Source: Allolobophora icterica (lineage: Eukaryota; Annelida; Clitellata; Crassiclitellata; Lumbricidae). Taken from it: DNA of 64,000 nucleotides. The notes beneath the pieces were generated by a model. It did not search any database. It saw only the letters and a list, made by a program, of their open reading frames with translations, and had not been told where the DNA came from. Made by a program: the position numbers and the translations under genes. Position 1 is the first letter of the stretch; each line of letters starts with the position of its first letter. Positions 22,953 to 34,170 of the stretch are shown here, piece by piece. The stretch lies in the NCBI GenBank assembly GCA_963556255.1, contig OY744608.1:33639654-33703653 (forward strand), given 5' to 3'.

Positions 22953-23155
22953 AACTCCAAACGCGACTACCCAACAGAACGTAATCAGCAGCAGTCCGTC
23001 CCACAGTCTTGCAAATGGTTCTACAGTAAACTATAGCTAACTTTCGTCGTAAATTCAGCGGACCGGCTCAGGGTCCAGAAGCAAGGAAAGAAGGCAGGCA
23101 GGCAACCGGACGCTGGATTCGGGGTCGAGACCAATCGACCTGATTAGAGGAACAT
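22953..23155. other. Spacer, nothing recognised
   Basis: No supported features. Confidence 0.35.
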
Positions 23156-23213
23156 CGTCGTCGTCGTCGTTGTCGTCGTCGTTGTCGTCGTCGTCGTTGG
23201 TGTCGTCGTTGTC
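23156..23213 (+). repeat. (GTC)n trinucleotide repeat
   Basis: GTC units with GTT interruptions. The poly-Asp frame on the minus strand is an artefact. Confidence 0.85.
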
Positions 23214-23263
23214 ATCAGGGAATGATGTCGGTTGAGGCGGCAACAGCAGAATTCCCTTGCAAC

Positions 23264-23321
23264 CGATCGATATTGTGAGCGTCAGTCACCAGGAGGTGAC
23301 TGACGCTCACAATATCGATCG
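23264..23321. repeat. Perfect 27-bp inverted repeat with 4-nt loop
   Basis: The left arm 23264-23290 (CGATCGATATTGTGAGCGTC...) is the exact reverse complement of 23295-23321, separated only by AGGA. No transposon family in the window has this sequence. Confidence 0.9.
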
Positions 23322-23569
23322 ATGTGCTGAGGTTTAAGTCAGTGGGATGACAATGATTATAATCAAAAGGAGGCTGAGGAGGAGACAAGGAGGAAGTGGA
23401 GGAAGAGACGGAGAGGGTAGTATTTAAGAGAAGCGATGGGGACAAAGGAGTAGACACTGTTGCATGCATGGTAGACGGTAAAGCCAGTGAGGAACTATAG
23501 ATAGAGGCGATATTATCGACTTTATTCTATGTCAATATCGGGTAGAAACTAAGATATTTGTTTCGAGAT

Positions 23570-23760
23570 CTCGTTCGAGATCTCGTTCGAGATCTTCTTA
23601 TTCTTCTTGATCTCTTTCTTGATCTTGTTCTTGATCTTCTTCTCTTCTCCTCTTCTTCTCCTCCTCCTCTTCCTCTTCTTCGATCTTCTTTTTTAAAGAT
23701 CTTCTTCTGCTCTTTCTTCTTCTTCTGCTCTTCTCCTTCTTCAGTACATAGGCTACCTCT
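23570..23760 (+). repeat. Pyrimidine-rich (TTC/CTC) tract
   Basis: It starts with tandem TTCGAGATCTCG units (23562-23600) and continues as CTT/TCC-rich sequence. Coding is unlikely. Confidence 0.65.
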
Positions 23761-24237
23761 CCTCTTCGCTGTTTCCCATAGCTTCTATATCCGCTTTCTG
23801 TCTACCTGCCTGTCTGTGTGCCTGTCTATCTACCCTTTCTGTTCGCCTATCCATCCGTAAGTCTGTCTGCTATAGATCTCTTTGCCATTGCCTGTCTGCT
23901 TCTTTTCAGTCTTTATTCTTATCCGAATGTACGTGAATGTCTGTCTTATACCTGCCATCTTTCTGCCTATCTGTCTCTACAAAATTAAGTATCTGTCTGT
24001 TACTCTTTCCGTCGGTGTCGTTATATTTCGCTCTGTTTCGCTCTGTGTCTACTTGTTTCCGTCGTCTGGATCGATTTCGTCGGAGGCATTAAGACCTAAT
24101 TTGCTCCTATATAATTCTGAATTGACTGCATTTCTGTATATATTCGATTCAGCGTAGGCCCTATTCAGATTCTGTAGTTTAATGTTAGAAGCTATAAACC
24201 GTACAGCACTGATACTATCGAGCCTGAACCCATAAGA

Positions 24238-24330
24238 ACACGAGGCCAAATCAGATCAAGAGGCCAAATCAGACCAAGAAGCACAGTCAGATCAAGAGGC
24301 GAAGTCAGACCACGAGACCAAGTAGAGCCT
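24238..24330 (+). repeat. 18-bp tandem repeat, open in one frame
   Basis: Five diverged 18-bp units encode (E-A-K/Q-S-D-Q) hexapeptides on the plus strand, ending at TAG. A stop lies just upstream in the same frame, so a coding role would need a splice acceptor close by. Confidence 0.55.
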
Positions 24331-24692
24331 TCTAGGCATTGACAGGTAAAGACCGCATGAAAAGCAAATTCGCACGACGCCATTTTGGAATTTACTTATT
24401 AATTCAGGATAGGTCTTGTTAAGTAAGAACTAGGTTTATTAAATGTCGACCACACAAGATGATGAATATGCGGGAAGTGGTAATAACTCATCGCAGAGAG
24501 TTCATTTCCTCCGTAGCCCCATCCGTTTCTTGCGTGTAAAATGTAACAAAATAATAAATCTCTGAAGCCAAAGTCAACGTCAATGACTGTAGAGGCTCAA
24601 GGGATTCAATTCTGCAGTGAACTTGCAACCTGGAATATATCGCGATGCTTCAACGGTATATTACTATAGGGCCTATAACTGGAAAATCTAGC

Positions 24693-24752
24693 TGCAGCAT
24701 AATCGGTTGCAGCATGATCGGTTGCAGCATGATCGGTTGCAGCATGATCGGT
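24693..24752 (+). repeat. 15-bp tandem repeat, 4 copies
   Basis: GCAGCATGATCGGTT repeated four times with one A/G change, hence recent. Confidence 0.9.
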
Positions 24753-25270
24753 TCGTGATGCAATTAATTAGAAACAAAATTACAGTGAGCTGTGGGTTAT
24801 TAAGCCTACATCAATCAGAAATCGAAACTCTGCAGTCTGTATTGTTCAGCTCATTAGCGTCGCCACGTGGGGAAAATGCTCCCCTGTCCTCACCCCGCTT
24901 AAAATCATCTTAACACATTCTAAATATTGACGATCGTATTTTATTCTCCATTTATTCCCAAGCATCTACGTTAGGCCTACATGCATGTAATAGCTTCATA
25001 GCATAATACACTATATGGTTCTATATATATCTAGTATAATATAAGGTTCCATGATGCTATGTTATATATAATAATGTGTACGGTTGTATATATGGGCCTT
25101 TATGTATATTTTGGCCAACAACAATAATATTATATATGCCAGCAGCATAGGGTATAGACAATTAAGATTAGGCTGTGGGGAAACTTGGATACTTGGCTCC
25201 GAACACAACGTGAAAAACAGGCAGTCAGCTAAAGAATATTGAATTAATTGTTGGCTTATGGTCGTTCATC
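24753..25270. other. AT-rich intergenic sequence
   Basis: Short ATAT-rich stretches, no gene or element. Confidence 0.4.
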
Positions 25271-25274
25271 GAAG

Positions 25275-25320
25275 AGTAAGTAAGTAAGTATATTCTTTAT
25301 GTAGAATGGACTCTTCACGA
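25275..25320 (-). repeat. (AAGT)n tail of a retroelement, minus orientation
   Basis: GTAAGTAAGTAAGTATATTCTTTA, the same junction as at 5196; see also 16846-17065. Confidence 0.55.
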
Positions 25321-25718
25321 ATGTCAACCCGGTAATAACTCCGGATTGCGTCGCAGAGAACTGCAGGAACATCGCTTCTATCGAAAGGCTTTGGTCTCTA
25401 AGTAGAACGATGAGAATGAATGCAGAAAGAAGACGACGCTATAGCGAAACATCGAAGCGAGAGTTATAAGCAAACATTAATAATCGTAAAGAGACATATT
25501 CGTTGAGTCGGAGACAATTCGCATCTTACACAATGAGGATGAACGAATTTGCTTAAGACTTTGATGGACATCCGGGTCAGTCAGCCGGTGAACTGAGAAG
25601 CCATGATAAACAACATTTAATGAGACGAAGGCTGGAGGTTCGTCACGTTCATCAGAGACAATAATTACTATTTTAAATCCTTCTTCTTCTTTCTTTCTTC
25701 TTCTTTGTTTCTCTTCCG

Positions 25719-25880
25719 TCAGGCCGGGGCCGACGATGAGTCCTCAACTTGACGTCTCCAAGTTTCTCTGTTCCTGATTTTTTCTATTGCCTCTCCCATA
25801 CTCAGGTTCATTTTCTCTAGATCCTCTCGTATGTTGTCCATCCATGTTTTTTGCTGTCTTCCTCGACTTCTGGTTTTAAA
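25719..25880 (-). pseudogene. LINE ORF2 extreme C-terminus
   Basis: The minus strand gives an unbroken frame with the segments RGRQQKTWMDNIREDLE, MGEAIEKI and NRETWRRQVE, closed by TGA at 25721-25719. This is the usual end of several invertebrate LINE ORF2 proteins (the G-R-x-x-K-T-W-x-D-x-I and D-R-x-x-W-R blocks). It is followed on the minus strand by a (GAA)n-rich tail. The rest of the element is missing, as expected of a 5'-truncated insertion. Confidence 0.7.
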
Positions 25881-26815
25881 TCCTACGGGAGGACAAACGG
25901 GACTTCACTAATTTCAAGAGACAACCGCTAAGAACTGTTTAATCAGTATTATATGCCTACGACATCGAACTATAGCCTAATGGCGCTTTACAGGTTGTTC
26001 TATTGGGAGCACAATAAATGGTAGGCACATTCCAAAGTGGGTGGTTCTTCTCTAGTAGGCCTACAGACACCTTGAATATCTTCAGGGATAGGGTTAGATA
26101 ATAATATGGTCATTGTGGTTGCAGATGGCCAGGTACTGTACATCAGCCTCGGGTGTTCCGACATTGACAAATTGCTCCTTCACCTCCCCACCGAGTTTGC
26201 TTGCGCTCTAGGCGATCCGTGTGATCAGGGCCCCCGAAAGAAGAGTCTAAGAGGCATCCATTGGGCAAATTTGGATATTCCTGACGGTCTAGGCTTCGAA
26301 GTGTCGTGACTGGTGATTTGATTTGTTTTCATTCGGTCTGATTTGGTATGTAATTGCTTACTTTTTATTTCGTCTCTTTACGAACCTTTTAATGATTTCT
26401 GGAATTGCCGAAATGACTATTATTCATAAATCAATGTAATTTATGCCATGCCCTACTATCCTTCATTAGCTAGTTCCCCCGAGCTAATCCTGCCGGTTCT
26501 ATCATCTAAGTCCTTCACAAAGGATAGCACCGAGATAGAACTGCTCGTACAGGGATCTGCGAGTCAGAGTCGTCAATGCCAACGATGGAAGTGATATAGC
26601 ATACAATAAAAATAGCAATTATGATGCTAATCTATTATTACAGACATTTTTAACGCGCGTAAGGTCACACAGAAATGCGAATATGAGGCGATTCAGGCGA
26701 AATCTAGGCTATGTGAGCTAGTGCACAGCGTAGGCTTAATAGATCATAATTATTAAATTGATTTTTCTATTTGGACAACGAAGTACGAACATTTATTACA
26801 TAACCGGACAGAGCT
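25881..26815. other. Intergenic sequence, nothing recognised
   Basis: Short chance frames only. Confidence 0.4.
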
Positions 26816-27015
26816 AATTCTTTACAAGCTGATTATAAACAACCATCATATTGATTATAAGCAAAGTTTAACATCAGTTCCTTACAAGCTGATTACAAGA
26901 ACTCTCCGTTCTTTACTAGCTGATTATAAACGACCAGCAGTTCATTACAAGCTGATTATAAGCAACCACCTGTTATTTAGAAGCTAATTATAAGCAATCA
27001 TCAGTTCTTTACACC
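26816..27015 (+). repeat. Diverged tandem repeat, about 50-bp unit
   Basis: TTCTTTACAAGCTGATTATAA-like blocks recur about every 35-60 bp, four to five times, with CAGTTC linkers. Confidence 0.6.
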
Positions 27016-27955
27016 GAGACCCATCCCCTTATCCCAAACCCCGTTTTCCCGCGGGCTTTGCCCTCGATTTAGCCCTTCCATAATTGATCAGTTCCGGAAC
27101 CTTTTTTCTATAAAAAAAAGCACTGGACCTACATGTAAACGTAAATTATGAAAACCAAAGAAAGCAACTTGTGAGCTTTCTCTCCGGCTCCATATAGCCT
27201 AAATAAAATCAAGTGCTTCGATGCCGTGCTCTAGGTTAGTGTTAATGCCCGGAAGCAATTCCCAAGGGCTGCGGGGGACATTCCCACTGAAGATGTCAGT
27301 CCAAGAAAAACATGGTCGTCTTTTTGCCAGTAAGTTATGGCACTGCGAACACATTACAAAAGTACATTATATGCATGCAATAGGCCCTTCTTAGGTTTAA
27401 ATGCATAGGCGTATATGCCTACACAGCCTATGTATATGCATGGTAATATTATATGTATATGTATGCCTATATAGAGCGATGAAGTTGTAGCTTTTTTGCC
27501 ATACTGGCTTCAGGAAAACGGCGGCAGCTGATAAGAAACTTCCAGAGTGGGAAGTGACAAATTGTTTCCACTGCATGTAAGCATGGCTTAATTGGCACCT
27601 TACACATAGGGAGACAAACTAGGCAGGGATGAAGGGAATGCAGTAGGGAAATATACACAGGGACGCAACGCAAGGAGGATGGTTACGTCTGCAAGGACGG
27701 ACAGGGAGGGATGAAGGTGGCTGCATTTGTGGCTCGTCTTTCGTTAGACGCAGAATAGTTAAATCTCTTCACTTGGCTGAGTCTGCTGTCGAGCATTTCC
27801 CCCAAATTAAGGCAGAGAAGGACAGCAGAGCAGCGATTGTACAACAGCCAGTGTATAAAGACAAACCCATGCGTTTGGGTAAGCTGATCATTTCTTCTCT
27901 TTTTCAAAATTAATGATAAACAGGACAAGAGTGGTCGAGCAGTCTGTGGACCCTG
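27016..27955. other. Intergenic sequence, nothing recognised
   Basis: No supported gene or element end on either strand. Confidence 0.4.
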
Positions 27956-27957
27956 GA

Positions 27958-28118
27958 AACCGGACTCGGACCTTTTTTGGACTAGGCCTACTCTTTCGAA
28001 AAACTCGTTTGACTTGAGGCAGCGCTCGTGAATAAGCTGTTGCCTTGCGCTTGGCTTTCGAGTGGCGCTTTAGATTTAGAAGTTAGGAGAATATGATTAC
28101 GAATATAATTAAGAGTAT
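27958..28118 (+). mobile_element. SINE-like family X, copy 3
   Basis: ACCGGACTCGGACC...TTTGGACTA, then GCAGCGCTCGTGAATAAGCTG, GCGCTTGGCTTTCGAGTGGC and GATTACGA near the end. It is the same layout as copies 1 and 2. Confidence 0.65.
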
Positions 28119-28289
28119 GCTTGGGTTTTGGAAAAGAACACAGAACAAGCAAAAGTGTTCTACGCGCTAATGTAAGATAGTCACAAATGATAAAAGAACA
28201 GCTGAATAGGTTTTTTCCTGTAAGGACGCTTACAAATGTGGAAATACATGTAGGCCCTACAATAGGTCTGCATGTGTTCACCTTATAGC

Positions 28290-28338
28290 CTACATGTCAG
28301 ACGTAGGCTTACATGTCAGACGTAGGCTTACATGTCAG
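28290..28338 (+). repeat. 19-bp tandem repeat, 2.6 copies
   Basis: TACATGTCAGACGTAGGCT units, almost identical. Confidence 0.85.
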
Positions 28339-29061
28339 AGTATTCCAAACTCCAATAAGCAGATTAGGCCGACATGTCCTTAGTCATTTAAAACTGTGTG
28401 TGGGTCTAGGCCTGTAGGTCTGCATCTGAAGTAATTGCATCTATATATAGTCAATATATAACACTGATCTTGCTGAGCGCGTTGCTACAGATGTATCGTA
28501 TCGTGCATAGCATACTAAATTAATAAGTTAATTAGAACTATTTATGCAGGCTTATGTCGTCTCATAATTTTAGACTTATGCAATAAGCTAACATCTAGGA
28601 TTACAACCAATATCGTAGTCGTATTTTAAAATTCAGAAAAGATACCAAATAAACTGAGAAAAGCAAGTTTTAGTGTATATGGATCATTTTCCAAAAATTC
28701 AGGATTTGCTTGTGTGAGCTTGTACAGGGTCTCAGTAATGATGGGACATCTAAACGATATTCAGTCCTTTATGCCGATTTACCTCTTTTGATTAAAAAAC
28801 TATGTTGTTATAAAAGAAATTATGTAGTCGTGGTTGCAGTGGCATTTGTATCGTGTGTATGTGCGTGTGATCATGAAGATAATTCTGGCAAAGATAGACA
28901 GAATGAAAATGGGATACTGTTATGGTAGTGGGTTCGTACAGGGTGCAATATTATTTTTATCTTGCTACTTTCTAGGCCTATCTCTTTGTATTCAGCATGT
29001 TTTGAATCTGCCTGTTTTGTACTAGACCAGCGTTCGGAACTGCAAGAAGTTGTAGTTTCAT
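28339..29061. other. Intergenic sequence, nothing recognised
   Basis: AT-rich, no supported features. Confidence 0.4.
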
Positions 29062-29072
29062 GAGAAGTCCTG

Positions 29073-29294
29073 CAGTGGCGTCTACCAAAAGGGGTTGGGG
29101 GTTGGGAGAATGACCTCCCACGGTTACCAGAACTAGGGGATTTAACGTTCTGGATATAAACTGGGGGTTGATTTCCGATAATATATTTAAATTTATGTAT
29201 CATGTATGTTATAGAAAACATTTTATCTCGGAGAAACGAACCCAAGGCTGAGAAGGGGGGTGTCCTACCATTCCAAGTTGGGGAGACGCCACTG
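29073..29294 (+). mobile_element. hAT-like MITE, family H (CAGTGGCGTCTACC)
   Basis: A 222-bp element with left end CAGTGGCGTCTACC and right end GGGGAGACGCCACTG. GAGAAGTC (29062-29069) and GAGAACTC (29295-29302) match at 7 of 8, with 3 extra bases on the left, consistent with an aged 8-bp duplication. It is non-coding. Confidence 0.65.
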
Positions 29295-29302
29295 GAGAAC
29301 TC

Positions 29303-30549
29303 CAATTAAAGCACTCTTGTTTTATAGTTTTGACTTTTGAGTGTCTTAAATCATATCTAGACTATTTTGATATCGCAAAAAACTAAACTCTTGTGGAGTG
29401 GACCCCAATAATGGTCTCCAAACATGGCTACTTCTCTGAAGACTATAGCGATGATGGTAGCATTAATTAAGACTTTGCAGTTGAGAATACAGCATAAGCC
29501 ATTTTGTCACCTGCAGGAGACTTTCGAAATCTCCTTCACCACGTTGGGCCAAGATCAACATATTTTTTGCTTATGGCTGCAGTGATAACCGATTAGCTTC
29601 ACACTACTTTCTGCAGACTACTGTGACGTCAATCTTTCATATGCCTTTAATTGTCCTCAGCGTCGGTGGTGTTTGCTCCAAAACATTGGCCAGCATCCAT
29701 AGGCCTATTCTAGAGGATAAGCAGCATAAAATATATGTCCACAGCCAGAGTCAATATTTGCTGAATCTGATGGAGGCATAGCTGTTATCAGCCCAAGCAA
29801 TTCAGAATCTGGTCAAATGTGCTGCAAGTTCCTAGCACAGGATTTCGTTAGTCAGAACAAGGCTCGATCGTTTGTGAATATTGACGAGATGCAGAGTGAC
29901 CATACTAGGCCCTATATAACTTCTAAAATAAAACCTCCACGGAATTGTAATAGTTGCAAAGTCAGATTCAGAAACTTGACATAGAAATATCCAAAGCGGA
30001 AAAATCCACGAAATGGAGTCCTGCAAGTGGCAAAAATTATTCACTAAAGCTCATTTGGACAGCTCAACGGTTTAGAGTGTTCTTTGAATTAGTGTTTTGT
30101 TGGGAACTTAATTTGAATACTAATTTGTAGTTTTTGGACCTGTAATAATACGATGATTGAAGCAGGCTGTGCTGCTCTTGTCCCAGATTTTCGATGCTTG
30201 TGACATTTCAGTAGCTCGATCGCTGAATTAGATGCTTCGACTTTTTGTGGACGAAACTTTACAAGGACTTGCTATAGGCCTATTAAATGTGCATAAAGTT
30301 CTATTCGTAACTATATTGTATAACTTTCGAAGTAGTGGGTTTTTATAAATTGATTTTCGCAGAAACGCAGTCTTTGGAGAGTGATCTATAACATTTAGTT
30401 GGAGAGGGTTTGGGGTGACATAGATCTATTGAGATAAAATTTGGCATATTTGTGCCAATAACATCGTCGACAAACTTCAGAGCATTTAATAGTCCAGAGC
30501 CCCAGCTATGGTACCTTTCGTCCCAATTGGTGACAGGTTCACAAAGATA
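29303..30549. other. Intergenic sequence, nothing recognised
   Basis: Short chance frames only, with no transposon ends. Confidence 0.4.
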
Positions 30550-30557
30550 TGTAGATA

Positions 30558-30834
30558 CATGGGCGTCCGGAGGGGGGCGCATTTGCGCCCCCTGGATTTT
30601 GAAAATATTTTATAAAAATAAAATCTTCTGATTATTATGATTAATACAACAGTCCCAACCCGATTTTCAATGCGAAAAAACAATTATTTAGGTAAAGTCC
30701 TTGATCATCATTTATTTTAAACTTTTTTCTATGCAAATTTTTTCTATGCAAAAGCGTCATTCTGGCTCCCAAATTTTTTACCCCTCCTAACAAATTTTTG
30801 CGCCCCCCTACAAAATTTTCTGCGGACGCCCATG
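30558..30834 (+). mobile_element. hAT-like MITE, family A, copy 2
   Basis: A 277-bp element with CATGGGCGTCCG / GCGGACGCCCATG ends and an exact 8-bp duplication, TGTAGATA (30550-30557 and 30835-30842). The interior is homologous to 8072-8350. Subterminal G/C runs (GGGGGGCGC and GCGCCCCCC) extend the inverted repeat. Confidence 0.9.
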
Positions 30835-30842
30835 TGTAGATA

Positions 30843-31255
30843 TCTATACATATAATATCCATATAGTGTCCGTCTGTCGGGGAACGCTACGTCACAAACG
30901 GGTTCTGTTCTATTGTGAAACATAAACCGTTTGTCTTGACGACGGTACATATATAGGCCTATAATATGACGTCATAATATGACGGGCAAATACACTAGTA
31001 GTCTATATATAGTCTATAGCACAACTCATGTGCATCTCAGCAATGGATTTGAAATCCAGGCCGATTTACAAAGCCGTAGATGATAGAAAGATGTCATGCT
31101 GCTAACTAAGACCACGTCTAGCTCATCCTCCGCCTCCTATATATACGCCTGCAGTGCTGTAAGATTAGAATGCTAAAGCTACTATATGCAGAAGCTTGAT
31201 CTTGGTTTTCTGATTGGAACTGCCATAGTAGCTTTACATGAGTTCTATGCATACA
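30843..31255. other. Spacer, nothing recognised
   Basis: AT-rich, with no supported gene or transposon end. Confidence 0.35.
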
Positions 31256-31257
31256 TT

Positions 31258-31350
31258 GCATAGGCATAATTTTTGGGGAGGGGGTTTTGAGGGGTACCCG
31301 TAACTCCGCTTTTTGTACTGGGTACCGTACACCCCGCTTTTCCTACACCG
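31258..31350 (-). mobile_element. Family C MITE end, relic
   Basis: ATAGGCATAATTTTTGGGGA...GAGGGGTACCCGTA..CCGC.TTTTTGTACTGGGTACCG matches the left part of the element at 38998 with many changes. The other end is absent. Confidence 0.5.
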
Positions 31351-32429
31351 ATTAAATAATAATACCATCGCTATTCAATCTGCTAAACGTCTACTTCCAT
31401 TAATCTTGCTTCTCCAAGTAGGCCCTATTGTTGTTGCTGTGTAACTTTGGATAGGCAATAATTTATTAGGTGTGGAGATAGGTAGACAGCAGACTGACAG
31501 CACAAAGAGACAATCAGACAGAGGAAGACAGAAAAAATGAGTGTAGGTCTAATAATAGGCTACTATGGATAGATAAATATGTAAGCAGATATTATGCGCA
31601 GGTGGAGACCGGCACTCAGACGAATAGAATCACAGGGAGTTTGACAGCCAGACTGTTAGTCCCACAGGTCATCGGACAGACCGACCGGCTGGAAGGCGGC
31701 ATATATACAGACAGCTAGACCCACTCGCAGGATATGGAAGATAAGACAGGACCCTGATTTGACCCTCACTCTCTGCAATCCAAATGTCTCAGGATGTAGG
31801 CCAATGCACAAGCTTCTTCCAAAGCGCCTCTAGTCCCCCTCACATTAGACGCGCCGTCACCGCTGATATGACCCCGTTCCAACATCGCCACGATCAGACA
31901 GGCTTACATCATATCCATCTTCAAACAAGCACACATTCAGGTTGTCACGCATGTGTAGTATATCAGATTTCTAGCGCAGTCGGGTCTGGGGAGGGGATAG
32001 ATGAATGGTAATACTCTTGCACGAAGAAAATGAAAGACGCTGTTCAATACCCGCAAACACCCTGTAGGTCGACTCAACCTTCCACTCCCTAGGGGGCAAC
32101 AGTAGAATGAACGGGCGCCTATAACAGGCTGCCAATACGTGTGTTCAATAAGATTTTGATAATTGTACCATCATGTTTCAATGTAACTTACTGCGGTTTG
32201 TCGGTGAGCTTGTCAATAAACACGAATGTATTATATTATATATTATATACATCCAAACATGCGGATATGCAGTTTATGGAATTTAGATTTTTAACAAATT
32301 AGGCCTACAATCTTCTACAAGTCGCTTTCAGATGACGAGCTGCTAAAAAACGAAAAACAAGCGGATGTCAATAGCCTACTGATGATAAACTTGCCGTCGT
32401 GGAGGGAGATAAGCTCATTAGCTTCTCGT
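31351..32429. other. Intergenic sequence, nothing recognised
   Basis: No supported features. Confidence 0.4.
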
Positions 32430-33043
32430 CAGGGTGGTCCAAAATAAACCGCACAATGATAAATTGATAGTACTTTAGTCAGACCAATTCAAATATAACC
32501 GTGAAAATTCACAAAAACACAGCAATTATTTTTACTGTAACATTACATGGATGGATTTCGTTACATAAAATGTTCAATGTGTCCTCCTTGCTGCTGGACA
32601 ACGCATTGAAGCCGACGACGCCATTGATCAATTGCGCGGTCAATGAAACGCTGTGACAGCTTGGTCCACTCTGTGACGATTGTTTCTTTCAGCTGATCCA
32701 CTGTAGTGAAACTTCTACGACGGTATACCATCTGTTGAAGGGCGCCCCAAACAGCGTAGTCGACTGGATTCAAGTCCGGGCTGTTTGGGGGCCACATGTC
32801 AGGCTCAATGAAAGAAATGTTCTCACGTCGCAGATACTCCATAGTGTTCTTGGCGGTGTGTGATGGAGCGCCGTCTCTTATAAACAACAACTTCTTTACC
32901 ATAAACTATGATAAACAATGATGAAGTCAATAATGACGTCAGAGAAAATGTATAAATAAGTAAGAAAAATGGCATTAAACATTGAATTGTTATACATTAT
33001 ATCAAGAAAACTGTCACTGTGCGGTTTATTTTGGACCACCCTG
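32430..33043. mobile_element. Deleted Tc1/mariner-superfamily element with perfect 25-bp TIRs
   Basis: The ends are exact 25-bp inverted repeats (CAGGGTGGTCCAAAATAAAC... at 32430-32454 and its complement at 33019-33043). TA follows the right end; the left flank shows GT, so one copy of the TA target appears mutated. At 614 bp it is about half a full element. The interior holds the C-terminal part of a transposase on the minus strand. Confidence 0.85.
32561..32902 (-). pseudogene. Tc1/mariner-type (DD[E/D]) transposase, C-terminal fragment
   Basis: A 113-residue open frame. RDGAPSH near residue 9 carries the second catalytic Asp in its usual setting (x-D-N/G-A-x-x-H). PPNSPDLNPVDYAVWG holds the third acidic position (N-P-V-D), where an Asp instead of Glu points to a mariner-like DDD variant. 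A Trp/Arg-rich C-terminus ends HIEHFM. The DNA-binding helix-turn-helix half and the first catalytic Asp are missing, so it cannot transpose by itself. The full-length proteins are about 340 residues. Confidence 0.85.
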
Positions 33044-33704
33044 TATATCTCTGAAAGTCCGTAACCCCACGTTCAACTTCAGTTAGCAAATTTCACTAGG
33101 ATGGCAGCAGCAGGGATCGAATGGAATAACTGTGAGCAGAAGCAAAATGTTTACAGAAGAAAATGTAGGTCTAGTCGGATCGAAATCATCTGAGCGACGA
33201 AGGAAGTTCTGCTCCACCAATCATTCTAATCCCGAATACATAGGATAGGCTATATGTATACGTAAGATTTACTAGAGCACGTTTATGTTCAAGATATAAT
33301 TTGTGATAATAAATATGCATTGGCCAGTCTTAATATTGATTAAAACCATGCCTATCTGACTATTCCAATCGGTATAGGAATTCAAGAGAGTTAAAAATTG
33401 ATTTGCAGAGAATGAAGGACTGAAATATTATAAGCCTAGGCTATATAGACCTGTAATGTTGTGACAAGCCCATGCTGTCAGAAGCCGACATACATTTAGG
33501 TAGGTCCTACTTCTGTGCGCGTAATAATTAATCGTGTGAATAGAATGAACAAAATATGCATAGGCCTATACTCCGTTCTAGCCACAGATACAACTAAGCT
33601 AACTTAAATAGATTAATATATGAACCCTACAGACCTCAAACCACATAAATTAAAAGACAATGATGCCATATGAGCCCATACATGCATAGACTATAATACT
33701 CCTA
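33044..33704. other. Intergenic sequence, nothing recognised
   Basis: AT-rich spacer. Confidence 0.4.
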
Positions 33705-33750
33705 TCATTGTGTGCCAATTAGCTTTATCATTGTGTGCCAATTAGCTTTC
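33705..33750 (+). repeat. 23-bp tandem duplication
   Basis: TCATTGTGTGCCAATTAGCT at 33705 and 33728, two nearly identical copies. Confidence 0.9.
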
Positions 33751-33898
33751 TCCTTGCACTTAATTTAATTATACACATGCAACTGCACACAGTCTTATTT
33801 CTTTGTTCGTTGTTACTGCCGTCTTACTGATAGACAGTCTAATTATCTCTCATATAATTTCCCAGCTCTGTGTGTCCATCGTAAGATAAATGTTCTCT

Positions 33899-33947
33899 GC
33901 CTGACAGGCTCTTGGCCGCATTCCAATGCCTGACAGGCTCTTGGCCG
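33899..33947 (+). repeat. Direct repeat of GCCTGACAGGCTCTTGGCCG
   Basis: Exact 20-bp copies at 33899-33918 and 33928-33947, 9 bp apart. Confidence 0.9.
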
Positions 33948-33975
33948 ACGTCCCTAAGGCCAACTGAAGAGAGGA

Positions 33976-34067
33976 TTACTAACCGTTGTTCGTCTGTCTA
34001 TGAATGAGTCTGTCTGTCTATCTGGCCGACCTGCCTAAGACATAGACAGACGAACAGCGGTTAGTAA
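33976..34067. repeat. 27-bp inverted repeat, one mismatch, 38-nt loop
   Basis: The left arm 33976-34002 (TTACTAACCGTTGTTCGTCT...) pairs with 34041-34067. The single difference (T versus C in the CCGTTG/CCGCTG block) allows a G-U pair in RNA. The predicted transcript would be a long hairpin of about 92 nt. Confidence 0.85.
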
Positions 34068-34084
34068 GTATGTCTGTACCTCGC

Positions 34085-34170
34085 TCCCTGCCTGCCTGCC
34101 TGCCTGCCTCCCGCCCGCCCTAGCTCTGTCCCTCCGTCCCTCCTTCACTCACTCCCTCACTCCCTCCCGG
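34085..34170 (+). repeat. (CCTG)n/(CTCC)n simple repeat
   Basis: CTGCCTGCCTG... grading into CCCTCCTTCACTCACTCC. Confidence 0.7.

Noticed and set aside
32561..32902. Host gene encoding a small protein
   Set aside because: It lies between perfect TIRs and has transposase catalytic motifs, so it is a transposon fragment.
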